Shown piece by piece: positions 1 to 5,604 of a stretch of DNA of 6,250 bases. Below the pieces are notes generated by a model. The model saw only the letters and a list, made by a program, of their open reading frames with translations. It did not search any database and was not told where the DNA came from. Origin of the DNA: Chromatocurvus sp046260215. Its GTDB lineage: Bacteria; Pseudomonadota; Gammaproteobacteria; Pseudomonadales; Halieaceae. The stretch is from NCBI GenBank assembly GCA_046260215.1, contig JBHEPQ010000156.1:1-6250 (forward strand). Direction: 5' to 3'. The translations under genes were made by a program, and so were the position numbers. How positions within the stretch are numbered: the first letter of the stretch is position 1; each line of letters begins with the position of its first letter.

Positions 1-681
1 GAGGATACCAGCAACGAGGTCATCGTTGACAAGCTGGCGATAGCAAGACAGTCGCTGACCCGCGAAATGGAGCGGCTGCTGGCGGGCCAGGAGATTACCA
101 GCAAATTGATCGGTGGCATTCCCGTCGACAGCGAATACCTGATCTTCATCATCGATACCTCGGGGTCGATGTTCTCTTACGCCTGGCAGCGCATGATGAA
201 CGAGATGGAATCGATACTCAGCATTTATCCGGATGTGAAAGGTGTGCAGATACTCAACGACATGGGCAACTACATGTTCAGTCGCTACCGCGGTCAGTGG
301 ATTCCCGACACGCCGGGACGCCGTACCGCCATCATGCAGAATCTGCGTAACTGGAATGTGTTCAGCAATTCCAGCCCGGTAGAAGGCATCAACCAGGCCA
401 TCCGCGCCTTTTCCGGGGACGGCAAGAAAATCAGTATTTACGTATTCGGTGACGACTTTACGGGCAACTCCATTACCGAGGTACTCAGCGTCGTGGATCG
501 GATGAATGCCAGAAATGCCGAGGGGCAGCGACTGGTCCGCATTCATGCCGTGGGCTTTCCCGTGCTATACCAGCAGGCGCCTCAGCAGCAGGGGTCTGTG
601 CACCGCTTTGCGTCACTCATGCGTGAGCTGACCTATCGCAATGGAGGCACCTTTGTCGGGCTCAATGACTTCAGACCCTAG
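1..681 (+). CDS. vWA domain protein, 5'-truncated by window edge
   Basis: The reading frame is open from base 1, so the true start lies upstream and only the last 226 residues are visible. After about 45 residues a hydrophobic beta strand (YLIFII) leads into DTSGS at visible residues 52-56, the DxSxS metal-ion-dependent adhesion site (MIDAS) of von Willebrand factor A domains. A later strand ends in FGDDFTG (visible residues 149-155), where vWA folds carry another conserved acidic loop. The C-terminal strand and helix (IHAVGFP, then FASLMRELTYRNGGTFVGL) complete a vWA fold that ends almost at the stop. vWA domains bind partners in a metal-dependent way; the partner here is unknown. The visible part shows no membrane segment, and the missing N-terminus could hold a signal peptide or another domain. 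It is followed one base later by a lipoprotein gene, so it is probably the leading member of the envelope operon. The fold is well supported; the specific role is not. Confidence 0.85.
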   Translation, partial: EDTSNEVIVDKLAIARQSLTREMERLLAGQEITSKLIGGIPVDSEYLIFIIDTSGSMFSYAWQRMMNEMESILSIYPDVKGVQILNDMGNYMFSRYRGQWIPDTPGRRTAIMQNLRNWNVFSNSSPVEGINQAIRAFSGDGKKISIYVFGDDFTGNSITEVLSVVDRMNARNAEGQRLVRIHAVGFPVLYQQAPQQQGSVHRFASLMRELTYRNGGTFVGLNDFRP

Positions 682-682
682 C

Positions 683-1333
683 ATGGTCGCGAGACACGGT
701 GTCGCCCGCTGGCTGGCCGTGTCCGTCTTGCTGCTGCTTGGCGCCTGCGGCGCCAAGCAGGTTGTGGTTACCGGCACATACCCCGCGCCACTGATGAGCA
801 AACAGCCGCTTACCCTTGGCGTGTTCTATCCGGAGGAATTCCGTAACCACGAGTTCTTCGACGAAGCCAAGGGCCGGGCGGACTCGGACTGGCTGGTCAA
901 GACCGGCGATGCCCAGGTCACGATGTGGAACACATTACTGAACGGCATGTTCGAGCGCGTGGTCCTGCTTGATGAGGCGCCTGGCGAAACAGCGAACCTG
1001 CCCGACCTGGACGCCCATCTGATACCGCGCGTCGACGAATTGCAGTACGCCATACCCACGCATACCAATATCAAGGTTTACGAGATCTGGATGCGCTATG
1101 CTTTCGAGCTGAACGCACCTGACGGCGCGAGCATCGCGGAGTGGACCATGACCGCCTACGGCAAGACCCCCACTGCCTTTCTGCAGTCCGATGAAGCCGC
1201 GGTCAACCTGGCGGCCGTCGTGGCGCTGCGCGACGCCGGCGCCCATTTCGCCACCCAGTTCCCGAAGGTGCCGGATATCGCCAGCTGGCTGCAGTCGCGC
1301 AACCAGAACGTCGCTGTGGAGTCTGGATCATGA
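683..1333 (+). CDS. Uncharacterised outer-membrane-type lipoprotein
   Basis: This encodes a 216-residue protein beginning with a basic, hydrophobic signal (MVARHGVARWLAVSVLLLLGAC). The lipobox is LGAC with Cys22 as the lipidated residue. Gly at +2 does not match the Asp inner-membrane retention rule, so the outer membrane is expected. I chose the ATG at 683 because it sits one base after the stop of the vWA gene (TAG-C-ATG) and gives a compact signal peptide. In-frame ATGs at 665 and 641 would add 6 or 14 residues. A GGAGG at 643-647 is 17 nt from 665, too far to decide the start. The mature part is soluble, with a strand-like PLTLGVFYP (residues 42-50), GDAQVTMWNTLLNGMF (75-90), a segment of alternating hydrophobics, and a helical C-terminus ending NLAAVVALRDAGAHFATQF. 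I do not recognise the family. Its overlap with the next lipoprotein gene and its coupling to the vWA gene suggest a joint envelope function. Confidence 0.8.
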   Translation: MVARHGVARWLAVSVLLLLGACGAKQVVVTGTYPAPLMSKQPLTLGVFYPEEFRNHEFFDEAKGRADSDWLVKTGDAQVTMWNTLLNGMFERVVLLDEAPGETANLPDLDAHLIPRVDELQYAIPTHTNIKVYEIWMRYAFELNAPDGASIAEWTMTAYGKTPTAFLQSDEAAVNLAAVVALRDAGAHFATQFPKVPDIASWLQSRNQNVAVESGS

Positions 1334-2001
1334 AAAAGTGCCTGCTACCCGCCGGGCTGCTGACAGCGGCAGCGACCCTGCTCAGTGGCTGCGTCACGTC
1401 CACAGTCGATGAGATGGTCTTCAACGCGCCCACCGTGGCAAGCATGGAAGACGCCTCGGTGGTCATTCTTGGGCGCCGCCACGCCAGCGACTACGAGACG
1501 GAGCCGGATTTCATTGAATGCATTGGCGACCACATTCGGCGCGGCGATGCCAGCATCGAGATCATCGATGAACTGGAATTCATGAACGCTCTGTATCCCT
1601 GGTTCGAGCCGCGCACAGCCCCGCTGCGCCCGGCAGATATCGACCGTCTGCTGCTGCAGCCACCGGTGGCGGACAAACTCGCGGCCCTGAAAACAGAATA
1701 CATGATCTGGATCGATGGCAGCACCGTGCAGACCAACTCCTCGGGGTCAATGAGCTGTGGAGTAGGCCCTGGCGGCGCCGGCTGCTTCGGTTTCGGCACC
1801 TGGGGCAATGATTCTGACTACGAGGCGACCATCTGGGACTTTACCGACAAGGCCGAGGTGGGCCGCGTCAGCGCCTCGACCAGCGGCCAGTCCTATATGC
1901 CGGCGGTGGTCGTGCCGATTCCCATTATCGCGCCGGTGAAGGGCACCGCCTGCGACGGCCTTGGCGACCAGCTTCTGCAGTTCCTCTCCAGCGACTACTG
2001 A
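1330..2001 (+). CDS. Uncharacterised lipoprotein with glycine-rich centre
   Basis: This is a 223-residue protein starting MKKCLLPAGLLTAAATLLSGC, a clear lipoprotein signal with lipobox LSGC and Cys21 as the lipidated residue. Val at +2 suggests the outer membrane. Its ATG overlaps the previous stop (ATGA, 1330-1333), and a GTGGAG at 1316-1321 lies 8 nt upstream. An N-terminal half (residues 40-130) begins with a strand (ASVVILG) and includes two helices. The centre has a Gly/Ser/Cys-rich stretch (SSGSMSCGVGPGGAGCFGFG, about 137-156). Then comes EATIWDFTDKAEVGRVSASTSG and a very hydrophobic proline strand PAVVVPIPIIAPVKG (191-205), followed by a short helix to the end. The hydrophobic stretch is broken by three prolines and is not a convincing membrane helix. 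Cysteines at 143, 152 and 208 could form a disulfide in the periplasm. I cannot assign a family. Coupling to the M48 protease gene, one base downstream, makes it a candidate partner or substrate of that protease; this is inference. Confidence 0.82.
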   Translation: MKKCLLPAGLLTAAATLLSGCVTSTVDEMVFNAPTVASMEDASVVILGRRHASDYETEPDFIECIGDHIRRGDASIEIIDELEFMNALYPWFEPRTAPLRPADIDRLLLQPPVADKLAALKTEYMIWIDGSTVQTNSSGSMSCGVGPGGAGCFGFGTWGNDSDYEATIWDFTDKAEVGRVSASTSGQSYMPAVVVPIPIIAPVKGTACDGLGDQLLQFLSSDY

Positions 2002-2002
2002 T

Positions 2003-3439
2003 ATGACCAGACGCCTGACAGCCCTACTCCTTGCCGCGGCAGCCCTTGTTCTGCACCAGGGTTGCGCGGTCAATCCTGCGACCGGCGGCGCCAATATGGT
2101 GGTGTCGTCCCGGGCCGGCGAAATCGAGCAGGGCCGGGAGATGCACGAGGAGATGGTGGCCAAGGGCGCTGCCTACGATGATCCAGAGCTACAGGCCTAT
2201 GTCGACCGCATCGGCCAGCGTCTGGCCAAGCACAGCGACATCCCCGACCTGGAATGGACCTTCACGGTTATCGATGCGCCGGACCTGAACGCCTTTGCAC
2301 TGCCCGGCGGCTTCATCTACGTCAACCGCGGTTTGCTCGCCTATCTGGACAACGAGGTCCAGCTCGCCGGCGTCATCGGCCACGAAATCGCGCACGTGAC
2401 CGCGCGTCACCACGCCCGTCGCAAGTCCGCCGGCATGACCAGCAAGGTGCTTGCGACGACGGCTTATATCTTTACCGGCAGCCGCGATGTGTATGCCGCC
2501 TCGAGCATGTACGGTGCCGAGATCATGAGCGGATTCGGTCGCGACATGGAGCTCGAGGCCGACGGTTTCGGCGCCGAGTACATGTATCGCAGCGGCTACG
2601 AGCCGGAGGCGCTGCTGGACGTGATCGGCGTACTCAAGAATCACCAGCTGTTTCAGCGGGTGAAGGCCAAATCCAGCGGGCAACCCGTGGGCACCTACCA
2701 CGGCGTTTACGCCACCCACCCGCGCAACGATAAGCGGCTGCAGACGGTGATACAGGCAGCCGCAGAGCTCGACGACGGCAGCTACATCGAGAGTCCCGAG
2801 CAACCGGGCGAGTTCCGCCGCCACACCGATGGTCTGGTCTGGGGCCAGAGCGCACAAGGACAGCGCGACCCCGAGCGCTACTACCACAACAAACTCGGGT
2901 TCACGATCGAGAAACCCGAGGGCTGGACGGTCGAGGCAGGACCGCGGACAGTGGTGGCGACTGCACCGAATGGCAAGGCCTCGGTGACTCTGACACTCAT
3001 GCGGCACGACCCCTCCAACTCCCCGGAGGCCGTTATGCGCGAGGGCGCCAGCGGAGAGCTGACAGCGGGCTCAGAGCTGGACCAGGCCGGATTGAAGGGC
3101 TACACAGCGATTGCGAAAGCCGGGGATGTCCGCAAGCGTCTCGCGGTGATCGACTTCAACAAGCTCACCTATCGCTTTGAAGGTGTCGCCTCGGCATTCG
3201 ATGCCGATGACGTGGCACTGCGCGGCATCGTGGAGAGCTTCCGGCCCATTCACCCCAAAGAGCGCCAAACCGGTCAGCCGCAGTATGTGCGCTATATTCA
3301 GGTACCCCGCGGCGCCACCCTGGCGAACCTGGCGGCGAGCATGCGTATACCAAATGCAGAGGATCAACTGCGTTTGATGAACGGTTTCTACCCGCGCGGA
3401 GAGCCGCGCACTGGAGACTGGATAAAAGTGATTCGCTGA
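2003..3439 (+). CDS. M48 family zinc metalloprotease, putative lipoprotein, LysM-like C-terminus
   Basis: This is a 478-residue secreted peptidase. Residues 1-21 are a signal with a probable lipid-modified Cys21 in VLHQGCAVNPATG. The CA-N-P-TG part is typical of M48 lipoproteins, but His at -3 is a poor lipobox residue. The catalytic HEIAH is at 127-131 (zinc ligands His127 and His131, general base Glu128), after the characteristic GGFIYVNRGLL. The ELEAD box at 183-187 supplies the third zinc-ligand glutamate, and THPRNDKRL near 238 is a conserved M48 block. From about 293 to 410 there is a second domain beginning with FTIEKPEGW. Residues 427-478 (RYIQVPRGATLANLAASM ... RLMNGFY ... GDWIKVI) resemble a divergent LysM-type module. 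The ATG at 2003 lies one base after the previous stop, with no clear Shine-Dalgarno, implying translational coupling. A TTG at 1961 is in frame but would put 14 residues ahead of the signal. M48 lipoproteins of this type (BepA/LoiP-like) act in outer-membrane protein quality control; the substrate here is unknown. Confidence 0.93.
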   Translation: MTRRLTALLLAAAALVLHQGCAVNPATGGANMVVSSRAGEIEQGREMHEEMVAKGAAYDDPELQAYVDRIGQRLAKHSDIPDLEWTFTVIDAPDLNAFALPGGFIYVNRGLLAYLDNEVQLAGVIGHEIAHVTARHHARRKSAGMTSKVLATTAYIFTGSRDVYAASSMYGAEIMSGFGRDMELEADGFGAEYMYRSGYEPEALLDVIGVLKNHQLFQRVKAKSSGQPVGTYHGVYATHPRNDKRLQTVIQAAAELDDGSYIESPEQPGEFRRHTDGLVWGQSAQGQRDPERYYHNKLGFTIEKPEGWTVEAGPRTVVATAPNGKASVTLTLMRHDPSNSPEAVMREGASGELTAGSELDQAGLKGYTAIAKAGDVRKRLAVIDFNKLTYRFEGVASAFDADDVALRGIVESFRPIHPKERQTGQPQYVRYIQVPRGATLANLAASMRIPNAEDQLRLMNGFYPRGEPRTGDWIKVIR

Positions 3440-3445
3440 CGGCGA

Positions 3446-3769
3446 TCAGGGCGCCTTCACGCCGCCCTGGACCAGCACCCATGGCGGCGCCACCACCGCC
3501 CAGACCACGGCGCTCTGTCGCGAAAAGTAACGCGCGCTGTCGTCAGACAGGGGCGCGATGAGACCGTTCGAGGTCCATGCTTCGAAGCGGGCCACGTTGT
3601 CGAGTCCCAAGTTTACTGCCACCTCAACCAGGTTGAGCTCCTCCGACACATGAATGACCTTGCCTGCAGCAAAGTGCGGCGCCAGCTCAGCCCAGGCAAT
3701 ACGCGCGGTCTGACCGTGGTACTCGCGACGCAGCCGCGTCTCTCGCTCTGCTTCCGTCTCGTCAGCCAT
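3446..3769 (-). CDS. DUF2288 domain protein
   Basis: This is a 107-residue cytoplasmic protein with no signal or membrane segment. From memory it matches the DUF2288 family over nearly all its length: TARIAWAEL (21-29), GKVIHVSEELNLVEVA (36-51), GLIAPLSDDSARYF (69-82) and WAVVAPPWVLVQ (90-101). The family has no established function that I know of. The ATG at 3769 gives the usual family length. It overlaps the stop of the upstream 34-codon remnant ORF by 8 bp (ATGGCTGA), so translation may be coupled to it. An AAGGAG at 3784-3789 is 14 nt from this ATG, longer than usual, but only 5 nt from an in-frame ATT at 3776-3778, which would add three residues (I-R-L). The frame also stays open further upstream, but there it runs out of frame through the remnant and is not conserved-looking. 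It is last in a minus-strand operon with the transporter and converges on the M48 gene with a 6-bp gap. Confidence 0.88.
   Translation of the reverse strand: MADETEAERETRLRREYHGQTARIAWAELAPHFAAGKVIHVSEELNLVEVAVNLGLDNVARFEAWTSNGLIAPLSDDSARYFSRQSAVVWAVVAPPWVLVQGGVKAP
3447..3469. terminator. Possible bidirectional hairpin between convergent operons
   Basis: CAGGGCG at 3447-3453 pairs exactly with CGCCCTG at 3463-3469 across a 9-nt loop, giving a GC-rich 7-bp stem. It lies 7 bp beyond the plus-strand stop of the M48 gene and inside the last codons of the convergent DUF2288 gene. No T-run follows on either side, so it is not a classical intrinsic terminator. It could only slow polymerase or protect 3' ends, or it may be a chance stem in GC-rich coding sequence. 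Confidence 0.25.
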
Positions 3770-3866
3770 GAGCCGAATAGCGTCTCCTTCCGGTCTCTTC
3801 ACACCTGAGCATGCAACAGTTCTGCTGGTGTGCGGTGAACGGGACCACACTGACCTTGATACTCAT
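3762..3866 (-). pseudogene. Remnant of MBL-fold hydrolase gene (YcbL-like N-terminus only)
   Basis: The minus strand carries a 34-codon ORF whose first 26 residues read MSIKVSVVPFTAHQQNCCML, then RCEETG. This is the opening strand of YcbL/glyoxalase-II-like metallo-beta-lactamase-fold hydrolases, which typically start with a strand, P-x-T-x-x-x-QNC and a W/x-C-E-x-T segment before VDPGGD. Here the VDPGGD turn and the HxHxDH metal site never follow: seven unrelated codons and a stop come next, so at least 170 residues are missing. The ORF keeps a strong Shine-Dalgarno (AGGAG at 3872-3876, 5 nt from the ATG). It overlaps the transporter stop by 4 bp (ATGA) and the DUF2288 ATG by 8 bp. It is therefore probably still translated and could couple DUF2288 to the transporter. 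No catalytic function is possible. An alternative is an unrelated small ORF whose similarity is accidental, but the QNC and CEETG positions fit well. Confidence 0.65.
3784..3789 (-). promoter_or_regulatory. Shine-Dalgarno AAGGAG for DUF2288 (ambiguous start)
   Basis: The minus strand reads AAGGAG here, the best ribosome-binding match ahead of DUF2288. Spacing to the ATG is 14 nt, and to an in-frame ATT codon 5 nt. It lies just after the last recognisable codon of the hydrolase remnant, so it may be the original leader of DUF2288 kept when the region between was lost. Confidence 0.5.
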
Positions 3867-5185
3867 GCTGGCTCCTGCCTCGCGACGCGCTCATTCTCCT
3901 CATCGGCTTCCGGGTTCCGGTCCGCGTCCGGGTCGAGAAAAACCTGTTCATCAAACTGCTGCTCGCTGCGCGCCACGATCACGGAAATCGTCGCGTCGCC
4001 CGTCACGTTGACCGCGGTACGCACCATGTCGAGCAGACGATCCACGCCGATGATCAGCGCGATGCCCTCGACCGGCAGACCCGCCTGGCCGAGCACCATC
4101 GCCAGCGTGATAAGACCCACGCCGGGCACTGCGGCTGTGCCGATCGAGGCCAGTGTTGCCGTCAGTATCACCGTGAGATAAGACGTCATACTCAGATCAA
4201 AGCCATAGACCTGCGCGATAAACACCGTTGCCACACCCTGCATGACAGCGGTGCCGTCCATGTTGACCGTTGCGCCGAGGGGAACCGTAAAACCGGCCAC
4301 CGAGTTATGTACGCCAAGGCGCTTTTCCACGGTGCGCAGCGTGATGGGCAGGGTGGCGCCCGACGATGCCGTGCTGAAGGCAAAGGCCCAGACGGAACGC
4401 ATCTTGCGCATCATCATGCCCGGTGACTGCTTTGCGAATGCGCGCAGCAAAAAGCTGTAGGTAACCAGACCGTGGAACAGCAGCACGCCAAGAACCGTGA
4501 GAAAATACACTCCAAGGTCCATGATCGCAGTCACGCCCATTTCGGCGAACAATTTGGCAAGCAGGGCAAATACGCCATAGGGCGCAAGCGACATCAGAAT
4601 CGCTACCATGCGCATGATCACCTTCTCGACATCCGTGAAGAACGCGGCGATACGACGTCCGGCTTCACCGGCATGGGATATGGCGTAACCGAACAGCAGC
4701 GCGAAAACGATTATCTGCAGCATCTCGCCCTCGGCCATGGCCTGCACCGGGTTGGACGGGAAGATGTTGATCAGGACTTCTTTCAATGGCGGCGGCGAGG
4801 TCGCCTCGAAAGTCGCGTTGGTATCCAGGGAAACGTGGCTGCCCGGCCCGACAATGACAGCCGCAAACAGCGCCATGGAAACCGCGATCGCCGTGGTCAT
4901 CAGGTACAGCAGCAGCGTCTTCCCGGCGATGGGGCCCATGCGAGCACTGTCGCCGAGTGAACTGGCACCGCAGATCAGGGACACCAGCACCAGTGGCACC
5001 ACCAGCAGCTTCAGCGATGCAATGAATATCTGGCCCACGACATCGAACAGGCCGCCGATCAGGAAATTCTGGATGCCAGTGCGCAGCCCATCGGATATGC
5101 CGGTGCCACTGACCATCAGGTTGAGCAGCGAGCCCAGCAAAACGCCGCCGACCATTGCGAGGAGAATTCGCGTCGTCAGGGTCAT
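3863..5185 (-). CDS. Dicarboxylate/amino acid:cation symporter (DAACS/SLC1 family)
   Basis: This is a 440-residue inner-membrane transporter of the Glt/DctA family, expected to import acidic amino acids with Na+ or H+. The N-terminal scaffold helices are followed by SSGATLP (residues 274-280, hairpin HP1), GATVNMDGTA (304-313, with the NMDGT substrate/cation motif), LASIGTAAVPG (345-355, HP2) and DRLLDMVRTAVNVTGD (382-397, TM8). By comparison with archaeal GltPh, Asp386, Arg389, Asn393 and Asp397 match the residues that bind the amino group, side-chain carboxylate and cation. This TM8 pattern favours glutamate/aspartate over the C4-dicarboxylates of DctA. The C-terminal tail (from about 408) is strongly acidic. 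The ATG overlaps the stop of the Kazal-like lipoprotein gene (ATGA, 5182-5185), with GAGGG 9 nt upstream. At the other end its stop overlaps the MBL-hydrolase remnant. The HP1 arginine of GltPh is Ala273 here. Confidence 0.94.
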   Translation of the reverse strand: MTLTTRILLAMVGGVLLGSLLNLMVSGTGISDGLRTGIQNFLIGGLFDVVGQIFIASLKLLVVPLVLVSLICGASSLGDSARMGPIAGKTLLLYLMTTAIAVSMALFAAVIVGPGSHVSLDTNATFEATSPPPLKEVLINIFPSNPVQAMAEGEMLQIIVFALLFGYAISHAGEAGRRIAAFFTDVEKVIMRMVAILMSLAPYGVFALLAKLFAEMGVTAIMDLGVYFLTVLGVLLFHGLVTYSFLLRAFAKQSPGMMMRKMRSVWAFAFSTASSGATLPITLRTVEKRLGVHNSVAGFTVPLGATVNMDGTAVMQGVATVFIAQVYGFDLSMTSYLTVILTATLASIGTAAVPGVGLITLAMVLGQAGLPVEGIALIIGVDRLLDMVRTAVNVTGDATISVIVARSEQQFDEQVFLDPDADRNPEADEENERVARQEPA

Positions 5186-5448
5186 TCGCAGGCACCCTCG
5201 CGGTAGGCGACCACGCGGTCATCGGCGCAGGCATTGCAGGGAGAGCTGTACTGTTTTTGGGACACGTTGTCTGCCAGCGTGGCGCAGACCGGCGCGTATA
5301 TCATGGTGCACACCTCCGGCCGGGGCGGCGTGCAGGCAATCGGTGCCTCCGGATCGCTGCTTTGAGTGGGGCCCGCCGCCGGGGGCGATGGCGGCGCTGC
5401 ACACGCAGTCAGCATGGCGACGGAGACTGCCAGCGCACGTGAATGCAT
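5182..5448 (-). CDS. Small Kazal-like lipoprotein
   Basis: This is an 88-residue protein starting MHSRALAVSVAMLTAC, a short lipoprotein signal with lipobox LTAC and Cys16 lipidated. Ala at +2 suggests outer-membrane sorting. A Pro/Ala/Ser-rich linker leads to six cysteines at 39, 47, 55, 71, 74 and 87. The motif C-x7-C (APVC), then Y-x3-C-x2-C and a final G-A-C, matches Kazal-type serine protease inhibitor domains (C-x7-C-x6-Y-x3-C-x2-C). The loop between the third cysteine and the tyrosine is 11 residues rather than about 6. Three disulfides in the periplasm or on the surface are expected. Whether it inhibits a protease is unknown; many bacterial lipoproteins carry such domains without a tested role. 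The start is supported by AAGGTGG at 5453-5459. It is the first gene of the minus-strand operon and overlaps the symporter by 4 bp. The unusual leader ahead of it carries the 15-bp repeats. Confidence 0.85.
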   Translation of the reverse strand: MHSRALAVSVAMLTACAAPPSPPAAGPTQSSDPEAPIACTPPRPEVCTMIYAPVCATLADNVSQKQYSSPCNACADDRVVAYREGACE

Positions 5449-5452
5449 GTTG

Positions 5453-5459
5453 CCACCTT
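5453..5459 (-). promoter_or_regulatory. Ribosome binding site of the Kazal-like lipoprotein
   Basis: The minus strand reads AAGGTGG, ending 4 nt before the ATG at 5448. It is the strongest Shine-Dalgarno near this start, fixes the lipoprotein N-terminus and supports translation on the minus strand rather than the opposite frame. Confidence 0.6.
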
Positions 5460-5495
5460 TTACCGCATGAAAGACGCAAGGATAGCATCATCATC

Positions 5496-5585
5496 GGGCT
5501 GCGTTCAGCCGGGCTGCGTTCAGCCGGGCTGCGCACAGCTGGGCTGCATTCAGCCGGGCTGCGCACAGCTGGGCTGCACTCAGCC
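5496..5585. repeat. Six 15-bp tandem repeats, each an inverted repeat
   Basis: Six head-to-tail units of exactly 15 bp begin at 5496, 5511, 5526, 5541, 5556 and 5571. The consensus is GGGCTG-CNNN-CAGCY, where NNN is GTT, GTT, GCA, ATT, GCA, ACT. In every unit GGCTG faces CAGCC (or CAGCT in units 3 and 5) across a 4-nt spacer, so each can form a 5-bp stem. Units 1 and 2 are identical. Units 3+4 and 5+6 form a 30-bp pair that differs at one base. A decayed seventh unit may follow at 5586-5600. The array sits 48-137 bp upstream of the Kazal-like lipoprotein ATG and about 205 bp before tex. As 15 is divisible by three, it reads as pentapeptide repeats in all frames on both strands, but none has a supported start. 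It may be a transcription-factor site array, an RNA structure or a neutral minisatellite. Confidence 0.9.
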
Positions 5586-5604
5586 GCGGTGCGTCGAAGG
5601 CGCG

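Noticed and set aside
2189..3007. Minus-strand 272-codon frame
   Set aside because: It is antisense to the M48 protease, which carries HEIAH, ELEAD and other family blocks. Long antisense frames are expected in GC-rich coding DNA.
3770..3850. Longer DUF2288 start from a GTG at 3850
   Set aside because: The extra 27 residues read out of frame through the hydrolase remnant, have no ribosome binding site at the GTG, and do not resemble the family N-terminus.
4665..5234. Minus-strand 189-codon frame
   Set aside because: It lies out of frame within the symporter gene and shows arginine/proline-rich composition typical of a shifted GC-rich frame.
5496..5585. CRISPR array
   Set aside because: The units are 15 bp with no unique spacers of 30 bp or so between them, and no cas gene is present.
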